From Phycisphaerae bacterium (GTDB lineage: Bacteria > Planctomycetota > Phycisphaerae > Phycisphaerales > Phycisphaeraceae), in contig NZCH01000039.1 of assembly GCA_002688155.1 (NCBI GenBank), positions 1 through 20,712 of the forward strand: a stretch of DNA of 20,712 bases. Direction: 5' to 3'. The notes beneath the pieces were generated by a model. The model worked only from the letters and a program-made list of their open reading frames with translations. It did no database searches and had not been told where the DNA came from. The number at the start of each line of letters is the position of its first letter. The first letter of the stretch is position 1. Shown here one piece after another: positions 1 through 8,076 of this stretch. A program made the position numbers and the translations under genes.

Positions 1-585
1 GTCGGTGCCGCCAAGCTCGACGTCGGCTTCGATCATGACCGAGTCGTAACCCTGCATCAGCGGGTACATGAACTCGCTGACCACGATTTCGCGCTCATCC
101 GCCATGCGCTGCTTGAAGTTCTCGCGATGCAGCATCTGCTGCACGGTGACCTGACCGGTCAGGTGCAGCACGTCGGAAAATGACAGTGTCGCCAGCCATT
201 CGGAGTTGTGGCGCACTTCGAGTTTGTCCGGCGCGGTGTCAATAATAAGGCCGGCCTGGTCGAGGTATGTTTGCACATTGCGCGCAATTGTGTTGTCATC
301 GAGCACAGGCCGGGTGATATCGCGGCCCGACGGGTCACCGATCTTTGCCGTGTAGTCGCCGACGATCAGTACCGCCTTGTGGCCAATGTCCTGAAAAAGG
401 CGCATCTTGCGCAGCACGACGCTGTGTCCCAGGTGAATGTCCGGCGCAGTCGGGTCGAGTCCGAGCTTGATGCGCAGCGGCCGACCGGCGGACAGCTTTG
501 ACTTCAGTTCCGCCTCGGCGTACAGCCCCTCAACACCGCGTGTGAGTTGCGTTGTCAATTGCTCTGGATCCGTATCGGTCATCAT
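1..585 (-). CDS. tyrS: Tyrosyl-tRNA synthetase (partial, N-terminal ~195 residues)
   Basis: Class I aminoacyl-tRNA synthetase that charges tRNA-Tyr in the cytoplasm. Only the N-terminal part is in the window; the gene runs off the left edge and the frame stays open to base 1. Near residues 42-52 is the nucleotide-binding stretch PTAPDIHLGH, the class I HIGH-type motif in the form seen in the TyrZ-like branch. It is followed by the Rossmann-fold segment IGDYTAKIGDPSGR (here VGDYTAKIGDPSGR) and the tyrosine-pocket region around SEFMYPLMQGYDS, typical of TyrRS. Three in-frame ATGs lie close together at 594, 585 and 582. None has a convincing Shine-Dalgarno sequence, so the exact start is open. 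The gene lies 47 bp downstream of the DUF481 gene on the same strand and may be co-transcribed with it. Family assignment is secure; the C-terminal tRNA-binding domain cannot be seen. Confidence 0.95.
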   Translation of the reverse strand, partial: MMTDTDPEQLTTQLTRGVEGLYAEAELKSKLSAGRPLRIKLGLDPTAPDIHLGHSVVLRKMRLFQDIGHKAVLIVGDYTAKIGDPSGRDITRPVLDDNTIARNVQTYLDQAGLIIDTAPDKLEVRHNSEWLATLSFSDVLHLTGQVTVQQMLHRENFKQRMADEREIVVSEFMYPLMQGYDSVMIEADVELGGTD

Positions 586-632
586 CGCAACCATTCATAT
601 GCAACCGCAGTGCGCCCGCGATCCGCATCTTC

Positions 633-1616
633 TCAAAACCCATGCAACAACATCAGGTAATACTTCAGGTCGTTGTGTTCCGCGTCACCTTCCGTGCCGG
701 ACTCGTACTCGTTCTTGAGCCCAACCTTGAGGCTGATGTCGTCGGCCTGATCGATTTTGAGCTGCCAGTCAACGGCCAAGGTGATGCGCAGTTCGCCGAG
801 CTCGGCGAGTTCGGGGTAAACCGTGCTGCTGATGGAAAGTTGCTGACGGTCGTTGATCTGCCAGACCAGTTCGCCGCCGAGGCTGGCTTCGGGTTTGATT
901 TTGTCGTCAGCATCGCCCCCGAACTCCGCACGACCACCCAGACCGGCGCGCACGCGGGCTTCCAGGTCGCCTCTATTGACGAGTTCCAACCCGATGCCCC
1001 CGGTGCCCGACAGACGGAAATCCCAAGACTCAAACTCATCGATATCGATCCGCCCGGCTGCAAAATAAAACCAGAGCGAGCCCGGCAGCAGCCAGTCCTT
1101 CGTCAACCCGGCCATCGATTCGTTGCGTGTCGCGTCGCCGCCGCTGGTAGCAGTGTGATACGACGCGGCGATTTTCCATCGGTGCAGGTCGTCTTCCTTC
1201 GCCGCGTTGAATGCAACGCGCGCGTTGAGCGTTTCGGAGTTACCCTGACTGCCATTGATCCCAATCTCAAGCGACGCGTCCCATCCGGCAAAGAGCAGCC
1301 GCCTCTTGGGCGTCCGGGCCGCTTGCGGCTTGGCGCTCGACTCGGCCTTATCACCCACCTGCGCTGCCTCCACCTGGCCCGCGGGTGATTCAACAACGGG
1401 CGCCTGCCCCGTCGCGTCAACCGCCACTGACGCCACCTGCTCCGCTGGAATCGCAAGCGAACCCAGCACCGGGTGCTCAAGCCTCACGTGGTCATCGGAC
1501 CTCTCGGTCACCTCGCCAATCAGCACGTCTCCAGTCTTGAGCGTGATCTGGTCGGCCACGGCGACCGCACAAGCCGAAACGACGATCACCGCAACCGCCA
1601 GCCCGAATGTCTTCAT
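633..1616 (-). CDS. DUF481 family outer-membrane-type protein with N-terminal Sm-like segment
   Basis: Predicted exported protein of 327 residues; its specific role is unknown. Starting at the ATG at 1616, residues 1-21 (MKTFGLAVAVIVVSACAVAVA) look like a cleavable signal peptide. A further 47 upstream codons are open but read like noncoding sequence, so the shorter start is preferred. Residues ~22-65 (DQITLKTGDVLIGEV and following, with many V/L beta residues) resemble the small beta domain that often precedes DUF481. Residues ~70-105 are an Ala/Lys/Pro-rich linker. From ~110 to the end there are alternating amphipathic strands (ASLEIGINGSQGNSETL, YFAAGRIDIDEFE) ending in a C-terminal Phe, as expected for a DUF481 beta-barrel. 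The linker DNA contains an 18-bp sequence shared with the recQ upstream region. It lies upstream of tyrS on the same strand, but no functional link is evident. Confidence 0.88.
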   Translation of the reverse strand: MKTFGLAVAVIVVSACAVAVADQITLKTGDVLIGEVTERSDDHVRLEHPVLGSLAIPAEQVASVAVDATGQAPVVESPAGQVEAAQVGDKAESSAKPQAARTPKRRLLFAGWDASLEIGINGSQGNSETLNARVAFNAAKEDDLHRWKIAASYHTATSGGDATRNESMAGLTKDWLLPGSLWFYFAAGRIDIDEFESWDFRLSGTGGIGLELVNRGDLEARVRAGLGGRAEFGGDADDKIKPEASLGGELVWQINDRQQLSISSTVYPELAELGELRITLAVDWQLKIDQADDISLKVGLKNEYESGTEGDAEHNDLKYYLMLLHGF

Positions 1617-1875
1617 TCGTGGCCAGCCGTTCCCATATTGATCAGGATTGCGTGACATCATGAGGGGCTGGACCCGTCTCTGGAATCGGAATCCATCAAC
1701 CTGGAAAACAAGTCTCTTGGTCCATGATAATCGCACTATCGATGTACATGGCTCCAATCAAGAGCGTGATCCGGAACGTCACGAATGTTAGCTTCCAGGC
1801 CAGCTGGCCTCAAGCCCGTGATCCCTATCCTTTGACTTTCCGGCTCGTGACTTTGCACCTACACTTTGGGTCGAC

Positions 1876-1946
1876 AGGCCCGTGGTGTAATGGTAGCACA
1901 CCAGTTTTTGGTACTGGCGGTCCTGGTTCGAATCCAGGCGGGCTTG
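1876..1946 (+). tRNA. tRNA-Gln (anticodon TTG)
   Basis: A complete 71-nt cloverleaf can be drawn by hand. The acceptor AGGCCCG pairs with CGGGCTT (one G-U pair). The D-arm is GTGT/GCAC, with AATGGTA in the loop. The anticodon stem CCAGT/ACTGG has a 7-nt loop TTTTGGT and anticodon TTG at 1908-1910. The T-arm CCTGG/CCAGG has loop TTCGAAT. The discriminator is G1946 and CCA is not encoded. A run of seven T residues at 1958-1964 may terminate transcription, although no strong hairpin precedes it. Upstream, TTGACT (1832) and TACACT (1860) resemble -35/-10 boxes, but their 22-bp spacing is too long to be convincing. Confidence 0.97.
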
Positions 1947-1990
1947 TTCGATTGTCGTTTTTTTGATTTGGAGGACATATTCGAATTAAT

Positions 1991-2108
1991 AACCACAAGA
2001 GGGCACAGAAATAAAAAGGAATAACACCTGTGCCGCAAGTGACGGAGCGAGCAGCGATGCGCACCGTCTGGCAGCATATTCTGATCCTCCTCTGGGTCCT
2101 CTGTGGTT
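1991..2108. repeat. Palindromic intergenic repeat with CCACAGAGG-type ends (MITE-like)
   Basis: The segment begins AACCACAAGAGGGCACAG (1991-2008). It ends with CTCTGGGTCCTCTGTGGTT (2090-2108), whose reverse complement AACCACAGAGGACCCAGAG matches the left end imperfectly. The ~80-bp centre has no plausible gene. On the minus strand it reads as meaningless phantom peptides of the 'NHRGPRGG ... SVPSCGY' type, which I associate with a widespread family of noncoding intergenic repeats. The inverted ends are seen directly; membership of that family and mobility are inference. Confidence 0.6.
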
Positions 2109-2147
2109 CATTGAATGGTTTGCGCCAGCCACACTCCGTGACCACTG

Positions 2148-2969
2148 ATGACAACACAAATCGCAAATCGCAAATCGGAGATCGCAAATTCCCTGGATGC
2201 GATCGTGCTCGCGGCCGGACAGGGCACGCGGATGGGCGGGGGCAAGGCGAAGGTACTGTACGAAGCAGCAGGCCGGCCTCTGGTGTGCTGGGTGGTCGAT
2301 GCGTGCTTCGAGGCCGGCGTGAACCGATGCGTTGTCGTTGTCGGATATCAGGCCGACGCCGTCCGAGCGGCGATGGCGGGCCTGCCCCGGTGTACATTCG
2401 TCGAGCAGCACGAACGCCTGGGAACCGGGCACGCGGTGATGATGGCCAGGCCATCGTTTGACGACGCGCCAACAAACGATGTGCTGGTTCTGGCCGGTGA
2501 CGCGCCACTGGTGCAGGCACGGACACTGACCTCGCTGATCGAGGAGCACCATGCGACCGGTGCCGCGGCGACCGTTGCCACGGCGGTGCTCGACGACCCG
2601 ACCGGCTACGGCCGAGTGCTGCGCGATTCCGACGGCTCGTTCGTGCGCATCGTCGAGCATAAAGACGCCACGCCCGAGCAGTTGGCCGTCCGCGAGATCA
2701 ATCCCAGTTACTACTGTTTTCAAAGCGACAAGTTGTTCACGGCGCTGACCCGGATCAGAAACGACAATGCGCAGAACGAGTATTATCTGACGGACGTCCC
2801 TGAGGTGCTCAAAGCATCGGGCGACCGCGTGAGTGTCGTGGGCGCCGTGCCCGCCGAGCAGGTGATGGGTGTGAATACGACCGAGCAACTCAAACAGGTT
2901 GAACACGTGTTGCGAACGCGAACCACGATGACGAACGTCAATGGCGAACGGCTGGAGGAGTCGGCATGA
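2148..2969 (+). CDS. glmU: GlmU-type UDP-N-acetylglucosamine pyrophosphorylase, uridyltransferase domain only
   Basis: Nucleotidyltransferase of 273 residues, expected to make UDP-GlcNAc from UTP and GlcNAc-1-phosphate for peptidoglycan and envelope glycan synthesis. Visible family motifs are the nucleotide loop LAAGQGTRM (~21-29), the Lys-containing KVLYEAAGRPL (~35-45), metal-binding Asp in VLAGDAPLV (~115), GYGRVLRD (~155), EINPSYYCF and the closing GVNTTEQL. Canonical GlmU is ~450 residues with a C-terminal left-handed beta-helix acetyltransferase domain. That domain is absent here and the gene stops cleanly after the first domain, so acetylation must be done elsewhere. The ATG at 2148 lacks a Shine-Dalgarno sequence. 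Residues ~4-15 (QIANRKSEIANS) are encoded by a 7-bp tandem repeat and precede the conserved fold. The stop overlaps the prs start by 4 bp, implying translational coupling. Confidence 0.9.
   Translation: MTTQIANRKSEIANSLDAIVLAAGQGTRMGGGKAKVLYEAAGRPLVCWVVDACFEAGVNRCVVVVGYQADAVRAAMAGLPRCTFVEQHERLGTGHAVMMARPSFDDAPTNDVLVLAGDAPLVQARTLTSLIEEHHATGAAATVATAVLDDPTGYGRVLRDSDGSFVRIVEHKDATPEQLAVREINPSYYCFQSDKLFTALTRIRNDNAQNEYYLTDVPEVLKASGDRVSVVGAVPAEQVMGVNTTEQLKQVEHVLRTRTTMTNVNGERLEESA
2158..2185 (+). repeat. 7-bp tandem repeat AAATCGC x4 at the 5' end of glmU
   Basis: Four heptamers follow head to tail: AAATCGC, AAATCGC, AAATCGG, AGATCGC. They lie just inside the predicted glmU start and are translated as the non-conserved N-terminal tail. 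Similar heptamer duplications occur at 9236-9249, 9299-9312 and 12298-12311 in this window. Confidence 0.85.
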
Positions 2970-3940
2970 GCTCCAAGGACCGTGACGGTTTGAAGGTCTT
3001 CGCCGGTCGGGCGTCGCGCGACCTGGGGCGTCGCATCTGCGAGCACCTGGAACTGCCGCCGGGCCAGTCGCGCACGGAAATGTTCGCTGACGGCGAAATC
3101 ATTATGAAGGTGGACGAGGATGTGCGCGGGCGTGATTGTTTCGTCGTGCAGTCAACCTATCACCCGGTCAACGCGCACCTGATGGAACTGCTCATTCACA
3201 TCGATTGCCTCAAGCGCGCCAGTGCCCGGCGGGTGACGGCCGTGCTGCCGTACTTTGGTTATGCACGCCAGGACCGCAAGGACGAAGGCCGCACTCCGAT
3301 CACCGCGAAACTGGTGGCGAACCTGATCACGACCGCCGGCGCTGACCGCGTGCTGGCGATGGACCTGCACGCGGCGCAGATTCAGGGCTTTTTCGACATC
3401 CCCGTTGATCACCTGCACGCTGCGCCCGTTATCGTGAAATACCTCAACGCCATGCGCGAGCAGATGGGCGACATCGTGCTCGTCAGCCCTGACGTGGGCA
3501 ATGTCAAGGAGGCCACGACCTACGCCGACCTGCTCGGCGGCGATCTGGCGATCATCGACAAAACGCGCAAGAGCGACCGCGACGTCGAATCGACCAACAT
3601 CATCGGCGACGTGAAGGGCAAGACCGTGCTGATGATTGATGACATGATCAGCACGGCCGGCACGATGTGCAAAGCCGCCACCCTGGTCAAACAAAACGGA
3701 GCCACGGACGTCATCGCCGCGGCGACCCACCCGGTGCTGGTCGGACTGGCGATCGAACGGATCGCCGAAGCGCCCATTACACACGTCGCCGTGACGGACA
3801 CCATTCCCACCGAAGGCCGGTGCAAGCCCATCGAGGACAAACTCGCCGTCCTGACCGTCGCCGAGTTGCTGGGTGAGGCGATCCATCGCATTCACCACAA
3901 CCTGTCCGTGTCCAGCCTGTTCCGCCACCACGGCAAGTGA
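2966..3940 (+). CDS. prs: Ribose-phosphate pyrophosphokinase (PRPP synthetase)
   Basis: Makes PRPP from ribose-5-phosphate and ATP for purine, pyrimidine, His, Trp and NAD synthesis. The protein is 324 residues, a normal length. It starts with KVFAGRASRDLGRRI. The ATP-binding flexible loop RQDRKDEGR is near residue 101, the catalytic histidine region MDLHAAQIQGFFDIPVDHL near 132, and the PRPP-binding loop IDDMISTAGT near 224-233. The end NLSVSSLF is typical of the family. A good Shine-Dalgarno (GGAGGAG) precedes the ATG, which overlaps the glmU stop as ATGA. The glmU-prs-rplY-pth order is conserved across distant bacteria and supports all four calls. Confidence 0.98.
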   Translation: MSSKDRDGLKVFAGRASRDLGRRICEHLELPPGQSRTEMFADGEIIMKVDEDVRGRDCFVVQSTYHPVNAHLMELLIHIDCLKRASARRVTAVLPYFGYARQDRKDEGRTPITAKLVANLITTAGADRVLAMDLHAAQIQGFFDIPVDHLHAAPVIVKYLNAMREQMGDIVLVSPDVGNVKEATTYADLLGGDLAIIDKTRKSDRDVESTNIIGDVKGKTVLMIDDMISTAGTMCKAATLVKQNGATDVIAAATHPVLVGLAIERIAEAPITHVAVTDTIPTEGRCKPIEDKLAVLTVAELLGEAIHRIHHNLSVSSLFRHHGK

Positions 3941-4034
3941 CAACCACGACAATTGCAGTTAGGATGTTTGGCTCGATTGTGTGCGGTTGATCGGAAGACA
4001 CGTTGGAACGCACGTTTGTTCGTGAGGACTCGTC

Positions 4035-4694
4035 ATGGCCACGCAAACCATCCCGCAAGTGGACGCCACCCCCCGAGCCGTACTGGGCAGCCACGATGCG
4101 ACGCGACTGCGAAAGAACGGGCGCATCCCGCTGGTGATCTATGGTCACAAGCAGGAGCCTGCGCATCTGTCGGTGGACCGCAAGCAGATCACCGACGTGC
4201 TGCACCATCACGCGCACCTGCTCGAGGTTGTCGCCGACGGCAACACCGAGTCCTGCCTTGTCAAGGACGTGCAGTGGGATTATCTGGGCACACAGATCAT
4301 TCACCTGGACCTGACCCGTGTGGACCTGAACGAAGCGGTCATCGTCGAGATTGATGTCGTCACCAGTGGCGAGGCGGACGGCCTCAAGGAAGCGCACACG
4401 TTCCTGCACCAGCCGCTGGCCCGGGTCGAAATCGAGTGCCTCGCGACAAACATCCCCGAGAATGTTCGTGCAGACGTGTCGGAGCTGAGCGTGGGGGCCT
4501 CGCTGACCGTCGGGGATTTGGAGTTTCCCGAAGGCGTCAAGGCGGTGACCGATGCTGAGACGGTCGTTGCGTCGGTCCAGATCGCCGCAGTGGGCGAAGA
4601 GGACGATGAACTGACCCCCGAAGTCGAAAGCAGCGAGGAGCCCCAGGTGATCGGCAAGAAGGAAGAGGAAGGCGAAGTCGAATCCACGGACTGA
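4035..4694 (+). CDS. rplY: Large-subunit ribosomal protein bL25, Ctc (TL5) form
   Basis: 5S rRNA-binding protein of the large ribosomal subunit. At 219 residues it is the long Ctc/TL5 version: an N-terminal L25 beta-barrel (~1-95, with RKNGRIPLVIYGHKQEPAHLSV and LVKDVQWDYLGTQIIHLDL) and a C-terminal TL5 beta domain (~100-190, with LEFPEGVKAVTDAETVVASV). The last ~30 residues form an acidic tail rich in Glu (EEDDELTPEVESSEE), common in this family. GAGGA stands at a suitable distance before the ATG. It lies 94 bp after prs; no clear terminator or promoter is seen in the gap. Confidence 0.95.
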   Translation: MATQTIPQVDATPRAVLGSHDATRLRKNGRIPLVIYGHKQEPAHLSVDRKQITDVLHHHAHLLEVVADGNTESCLVKDVQWDYLGTQIIHLDLTRVDLNEAVIVEIDVVTSGEADGLKEAHTFLHQPLARVEIECLATNIPENVRADVSELSVGASLTVGDLEFPEGVKAVTDAETVVASVQIAAVGEEDDELTPEVESSEEPQVIGKKEEEGEVESTD

Positions 4695-4736
4695 TCCCAT
4701 TCACCGGTTTCGCGACGGGCCAGGAGTGCCTGCCGC

Positions 4737-5330
4737 GTGGCGCCGTCCATGCATCTGATCGTCGGCCTCGGCAACCCCGGCACACAATACGACAAGACCC
4801 GTCACAATGCCGGGTTCATGGCCATCGAACGATTCGCCCGCCGCCATGGCCTGCTCGACGCCGGCCGGCTCAAATCCAAATTCCACGCCGCCGTCATCGA
4901 CGGCGTCATCTGTGACGCCAAATGTCTGCTCATGCAGCCGATGACGTTCATGAACCGGTCGGGGCAGGCGGTGCGCGAAGCGCTTGACTTCTATAAACTC
5001 GATACCTCCGAACTGCTGATCATGGTCGACGATGTGGCGCTGCCCTGCGGACGGATTCGCCTGCGCGCCGCGGGCAGCGCCGGCGGGCATAACGGGCTTG
5101 CGGATGTGCAGCGCGCCGTTGGTAGCGGTGACTACCCCCGCCTGCGCATCGGCATCGACGCGACCGGCCGCGTGCCGCAGGTCGACTACGTCCTCCAACG
5201 GTTCACGCCCCAGCAACTCACGCAGCTCGACCCGGCGCTCGACAACGCCTGCGACGCGATCGAGTGCTGGCTGGCGCAGGGCATTGACAAGGCGATGAGT
5301 CAGTACAATGTCGGCACGGAGCAGGGGTGA
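4737..5330 (+). CDS. pth: Peptidyl-tRNA hydrolase
   Basis: Releases peptides from prematurely dropped peptidyl-tRNAs in the cytoplasm. The protein has 197 residues from the GTG at 4737 or 193 from the ATG at 4749. The GTG is spaced about 10 nt from GGAG (4723) and the ATG about 22 nt, so the GTG is preferred. The family pattern HLIVGLGNPGTQYDKTRHNAGF is intact in sequence (key residues Asn14 and catalytic His23 from the GTG). MQPMTFMNRSG (~63-73), the catalytic Asp in MVDDVALPCG (~98) and SAGGHNGL (~115) are also present. It is the last gene of the glmU-prs-rplY-pth cluster and converges on the EIIA gene across a 35-bp gap. Confidence 0.97.
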   Translation: MAPSMHLIVGLGNPGTQYDKTRHNAGFMAIERFARRHGLLDAGRLKSKFHAAVIDGVICDAKCLLMQPMTFMNRSGQAVREALDFYKLDTSELLIMVDDVALPCGRIRLRAAGSAGGHNGLADVQRAVGSGDYPRLRIGIDATGRVPQVDYVLQRFTPQQLTQLDPALDNACDAIECWLAQGIDKAMSQYNVGTEQG

Positions 5331-5365
5331 CCGGAGATGGCCCTGCACCCCGTAACCATGGACCA

Positions 5366-5830
5366 CTACTCCGCCGCGTCCTCGTGCTCGACGAGCAGTT
5401 TGTGCAGTTGCTGCGCCGACGCGACTTCGGTGATCGATGCGCGCAGGTTTGAGTCGGTGAGGATGCGGCTGATGGTGGCCAGCGCCTGAATGTGCGGGCC
5501 GGTCTGATCGACGGCGCTTATGAGCAGGAAGATGACCCGCACGGGCTGGCCGTCGACGGCGTCGAAGTCGATCGGTTCGTCGGGCACACCGACCGCCAGG
5601 ACCAGTTTTTCGCAACATGCGCTCTTGGCGTGCGGGATGGCGATACCGTGCCCGATGCCGGTCGTGCGGATCTGCTCGCGCTGCCAGACCGCTTCCTTGA
5701 TGCCCTCGCGGTCCGACACATCCCCCCTGTCGGCGAGGACGTCGACCAGTTCATCAATCGCACCGCGCCGATCCGCGGCGACCAGCGGGATCTTCATGCG
5801 GTCAGGTTGAAGGATGTCAGCCAATCGCAT
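5366..5830 (-). CDS. PTS EIIA-type (fructose/PtsN-like) phosphocarrier domain protein
   Basis: Stand-alone EIIA domain of 154 residues from the ATG at 5830. Nineteen further upstream codons are open but unlike the family start MRLADILQPDRM. The active-site region GIGHGIAIPHAK carries the phosphorylatable His67 and the partner His61. The flanking region (WQREQIRTTG) and the later VIFLLISAVDQTGPHIQAL also fit the fructose/PtsN EIIA family. No EIIB, EIIC, HPr or EI gene is in the window, so a regulatory role like PtsN is more likely than sugar transport. That role is inference. It is divergent from recQ with a shared ~190-bp upstream region. Confidence 0.9.
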   Translation of the reverse strand: MRLADILQPDRMKIPLVAADRRGAIDELVDVLADRGDVSDREGIKEAVWQREQIRTTGIGHGIAIPHAKSACCEKLVLAVGVPDEPIDFDAVDGQPVRVIFLLISAVDQTGPHIQALATISRILTDSNLRASITEVASAQQLHKLLVEHEDAAE

Positions 5831-6023
5831 CGTGTCGTGGGTCCACTCGCGTCCTGGTTGACGTCGCGGTGACCGCCGCAATCGCAACGTGGGGTCACCT
5901 CTGCGTAAGGCGAATTGCGAACGATACTGCTTTTATCGACTGCATTCAAGTGTCGCCCAATTTCCTTCCCCCCGCTTGCGGCTTAGCGCAGTGCAAATGC
6001 CGCCGCGAAACCGTTACCCTGTT

Positions 6024-7958
6024 ATGACCATGGACGGTCCCACCGCACCAATCGACGGCAGCATCGCCAATGACACGAACGACGCTCCGTCTCACGCAGG
6101 TGACTCGCTGGACGCGATGCTCAAGGATCGCTTTGGCCACGAATCTTTTCGGCCGATGCAGCGCGACATCATCGCCGATGCAATCGCCGGGCGCGATGCG
6201 TTTGTGCTCATGCCCACCGGCGGCGGCAAGTCGCTTTGCTACCAGATGCCCCCGCTCGTCCGCACCGGCGCGGCCGTGGTCATCTCGCCGCTGATTTCAC
6301 TGATGCAGGACCAGCACAGCGCACTGGAGGCCAACGGCATCCACTCGACGGTGCTCAACTCGGCAATCGACCCCGACGAAATCCGCAGTCGCGAGGCGGC
6401 GGCGCTCCGCGGCGCGTACGACCTGATTTACATGTCGCCCGAACGTCTGTTTGCCGGCGCGGGGCGGTGGCTCGTCGATCAACTGGATATCGCCATGTTC
6501 GCGATCGACGAAGCGCACTGCATCAGCGAATGGGGCCACGACTTTCGCCCCGATTACCGCATGCTCAGCCAACTGCGTGAGCACTTTGGCGGCAAGTTTC
6601 AGAGCGTGCCCATCATGGCACTGACCGCCACCGCCACGCTGCGCGTTGCCGACGACATTGTAGAGCAACTTCGGTTGCGCGATCCGACCGTTTATCGCGG
6701 TGATTTCGAGCGCAAGAACCTTTTCTATCAGGTGCGGCCCAAACAGGATACGTTCGGGCAGATCATGGATTACTTGCGCGAGCACCCCGGGGCCGAAGGC
6801 ATCATCTATTGTTTAAGCCGCAAGCGCACGGAGCAGATCACAGCCAAACTTCAGGATCAGGGCGTCGCCGCTCTGCCCTACCACGCTGGCCTGACTTCTG
6901 ATGTGCGCAAACGCAACCAGCACGATTTCGTCTACGGCGGCACGACGGTCATGGTCGCGACCATCGCATTCGGAATGGGCATCGACAAGCCGGATGTACG
7001 ATTCGTGATGCACGCGGACCTGCCCCGACATCTGGAGGGCTACTACCAGGAGTCTGGCCGCGCGGGGCGCGACGGGCTGCATGCGGATTGCATTTTGTTT
7101 TTCTCCGCTGGTGATCGCGGGCGCATCGAATTTTTCATTCGTCAGAAAGAGACGGAAGCCGAACAACAGCGGGCGTTCAGGCAGCTCGACCAGGTGTTCG
7201 ATTACGCGTATACGACCGGCTGCCGTTGTGTGCCGCTTCTAAAGTATTTCGGACAGGCGCATGCGGGCGACTGCGGGCATTGCGACAACTGCACGAAGCC
7301 GCCGGTCATGGTCGACGTGACCGACGAGGCGCGCAAGTTTCTGTCGGCCGTTGCACGCACGGAGCAGCGGTTTGGCATCGGGCATGTGATTGACGTGCTG
7401 CGCGGCAGTGACACGGAGAAAGTGTCGCGCTGGGGCCATCACGATTTGAGTGTATTCAACATCGGCGCGGACGTGCCCGCTGCGCAGTGGCGGCGTATCG
7501 CCCAGACGCTGATCGCCCTGGGTCAGTTGGCTCAGTCGGCGGACGAGTACCCGACCGTTCACCTCACCGCGTCGAGCCGGCCGGTGTTGCACGGCGAGGA
7601 AAAGGTCATCATGGCACAGCCGCGTGCGCAGCCCAGGCGCGGCGGTGCGTCGCGGCGAGCGTCAGCCGGTGCATCAAGCAACCAAACCGTGGGCGCCGGC
7701 AACCTCGAGTTGTCGGTCGATGACCAACTGTTCGAGAAACTGCGCGGGCTTCGCCGGCAACTCGCATCGGAAAAGGCCGTACCCCCTTACGTTGTGTTCT
7801 CGGACGCGTCACTGAAACACATGGCTCAGACCAAACCCGTCGACCTCGACCAGTTTATCGCCGTCAAGGGTGTGGGAACTCACAAACTGCGGCAGTACGG
7901 CCCGGTTTTCACGCAACTGATCGCAGAGCACGGCGCCGGGCTCGTAGGCGGTGCTTGA
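6024..7958 (+). CDS. recQ: ATP-dependent DNA helicase RecQ
   Basis: A 3'-5' superfamily 2 helicase acting in recombination and stalled-fork processing. From the ATG at 6024 it has 644 residues. A GTG 45 codons upstream is open, but that N-terminus (SPRLRLSAVQMPPRNRY) looks noncoding and falls in the divergent promoter region. Walker A is PTGGGKS with Lys69. DEAH is at ~162-165 within AIDEAHCISEWGHDFRPDY. Motifs V/VI are IAFGMGIDKPDVRF and ESGRAGRDG. The RecQ zinc-binding cysteines lie at ~400-424 (CRCVPLLKYF and CGHCDNC), followed by the RQC winged-helix region and, from ~561, a C-terminal HRDC domain (DDQLFEKLRGLRRQLA, FIAVKGVGTHKLRQYG). A Ser/Ala/Arg-rich linker of ~35 residues separates RQC from HRDC. 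All core motifs are intact. Confidence 0.98.
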   Translation: MTMDGPTAPIDGSIANDTNDAPSHAGDSLDAMLKDRFGHESFRPMQRDIIADAIAGRDAFVLMPTGGGKSLCYQMPPLVRTGAAVVISPLISLMQDQHSALEANGIHSTVLNSAIDPDEIRSREAAALRGAYDLIYMSPERLFAGAGRWLVDQLDIAMFAIDEAHCISEWGHDFRPDYRMLSQLREHFGGKFQSVPIMALTATATLRVADDIVEQLRLRDPTVYRGDFERKNLFYQVRPKQDTFGQIMDYLREHPGAEGIIYCLSRKRTEQITAKLQDQGVAALPYHAGLTSDVRKRNQHDFVYGGTTVMVATIAFGMGIDKPDVRFVMHADLPRHLEGYYQESGRAGRDGLHADCILFFSAGDRGRIEFFIRQKETEAEQQRAFRQLDQVFDYAYTTGCRCVPLLKYFGQAHAGDCGHCDNCTKPPVMVDVTDEARKFLSAVARTEQRFGIGHVIDVLRGSDTEKVSRWGHHDLSVFNIGADVPAAQWRRIAQTLIALGQLAQSADEYPTVHLTASSRPVLHGEEKVIMAQPRAQPRRGGASRRASAGASSNQTVGAGNLELSVDDQLFEKLRGLRRQLASEKAVPPYVVFSDASLKHMAQTKPVDLDQFIAVKGVGTHKLRQYGPVFTQLIAEHGAGLVGGA

Positions 7959-8076
7959 ACCATCACTCCCAGGGTCCAGGCCCCCCGCTGCGAGCGCCGC
8001 GCGTTGTGGCCGGTGCGTTGTCCGAGAATACCCGTGGCAGTTTCGCAGCCAGGAGTTTGAGCCAGGCTGCAGAACC

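Noticed and set aside
552..1388. Long plus-strand open frame of 278 codons
   Set aside because: It is antisense to the DUF481 gene, which has a signal peptide and family pattern; the plus frame has no recognisable motif and arises from GC-rich codon bias.
1986..2906. Minus-strand open frame over glmU and the palindromic repeat
   Set aside because: Antisense to the clear GlmU domain; its other part is the phantom peptide of the intergenic repeat.
5889..6023. N-terminal extension of RecQ from the GTG at 5889
   Set aside because: The residues are unlike RecQ, contain the interspersed 18-bp repeat, and fall in the divergent promoter region; the ATG at 6024 suits family length.
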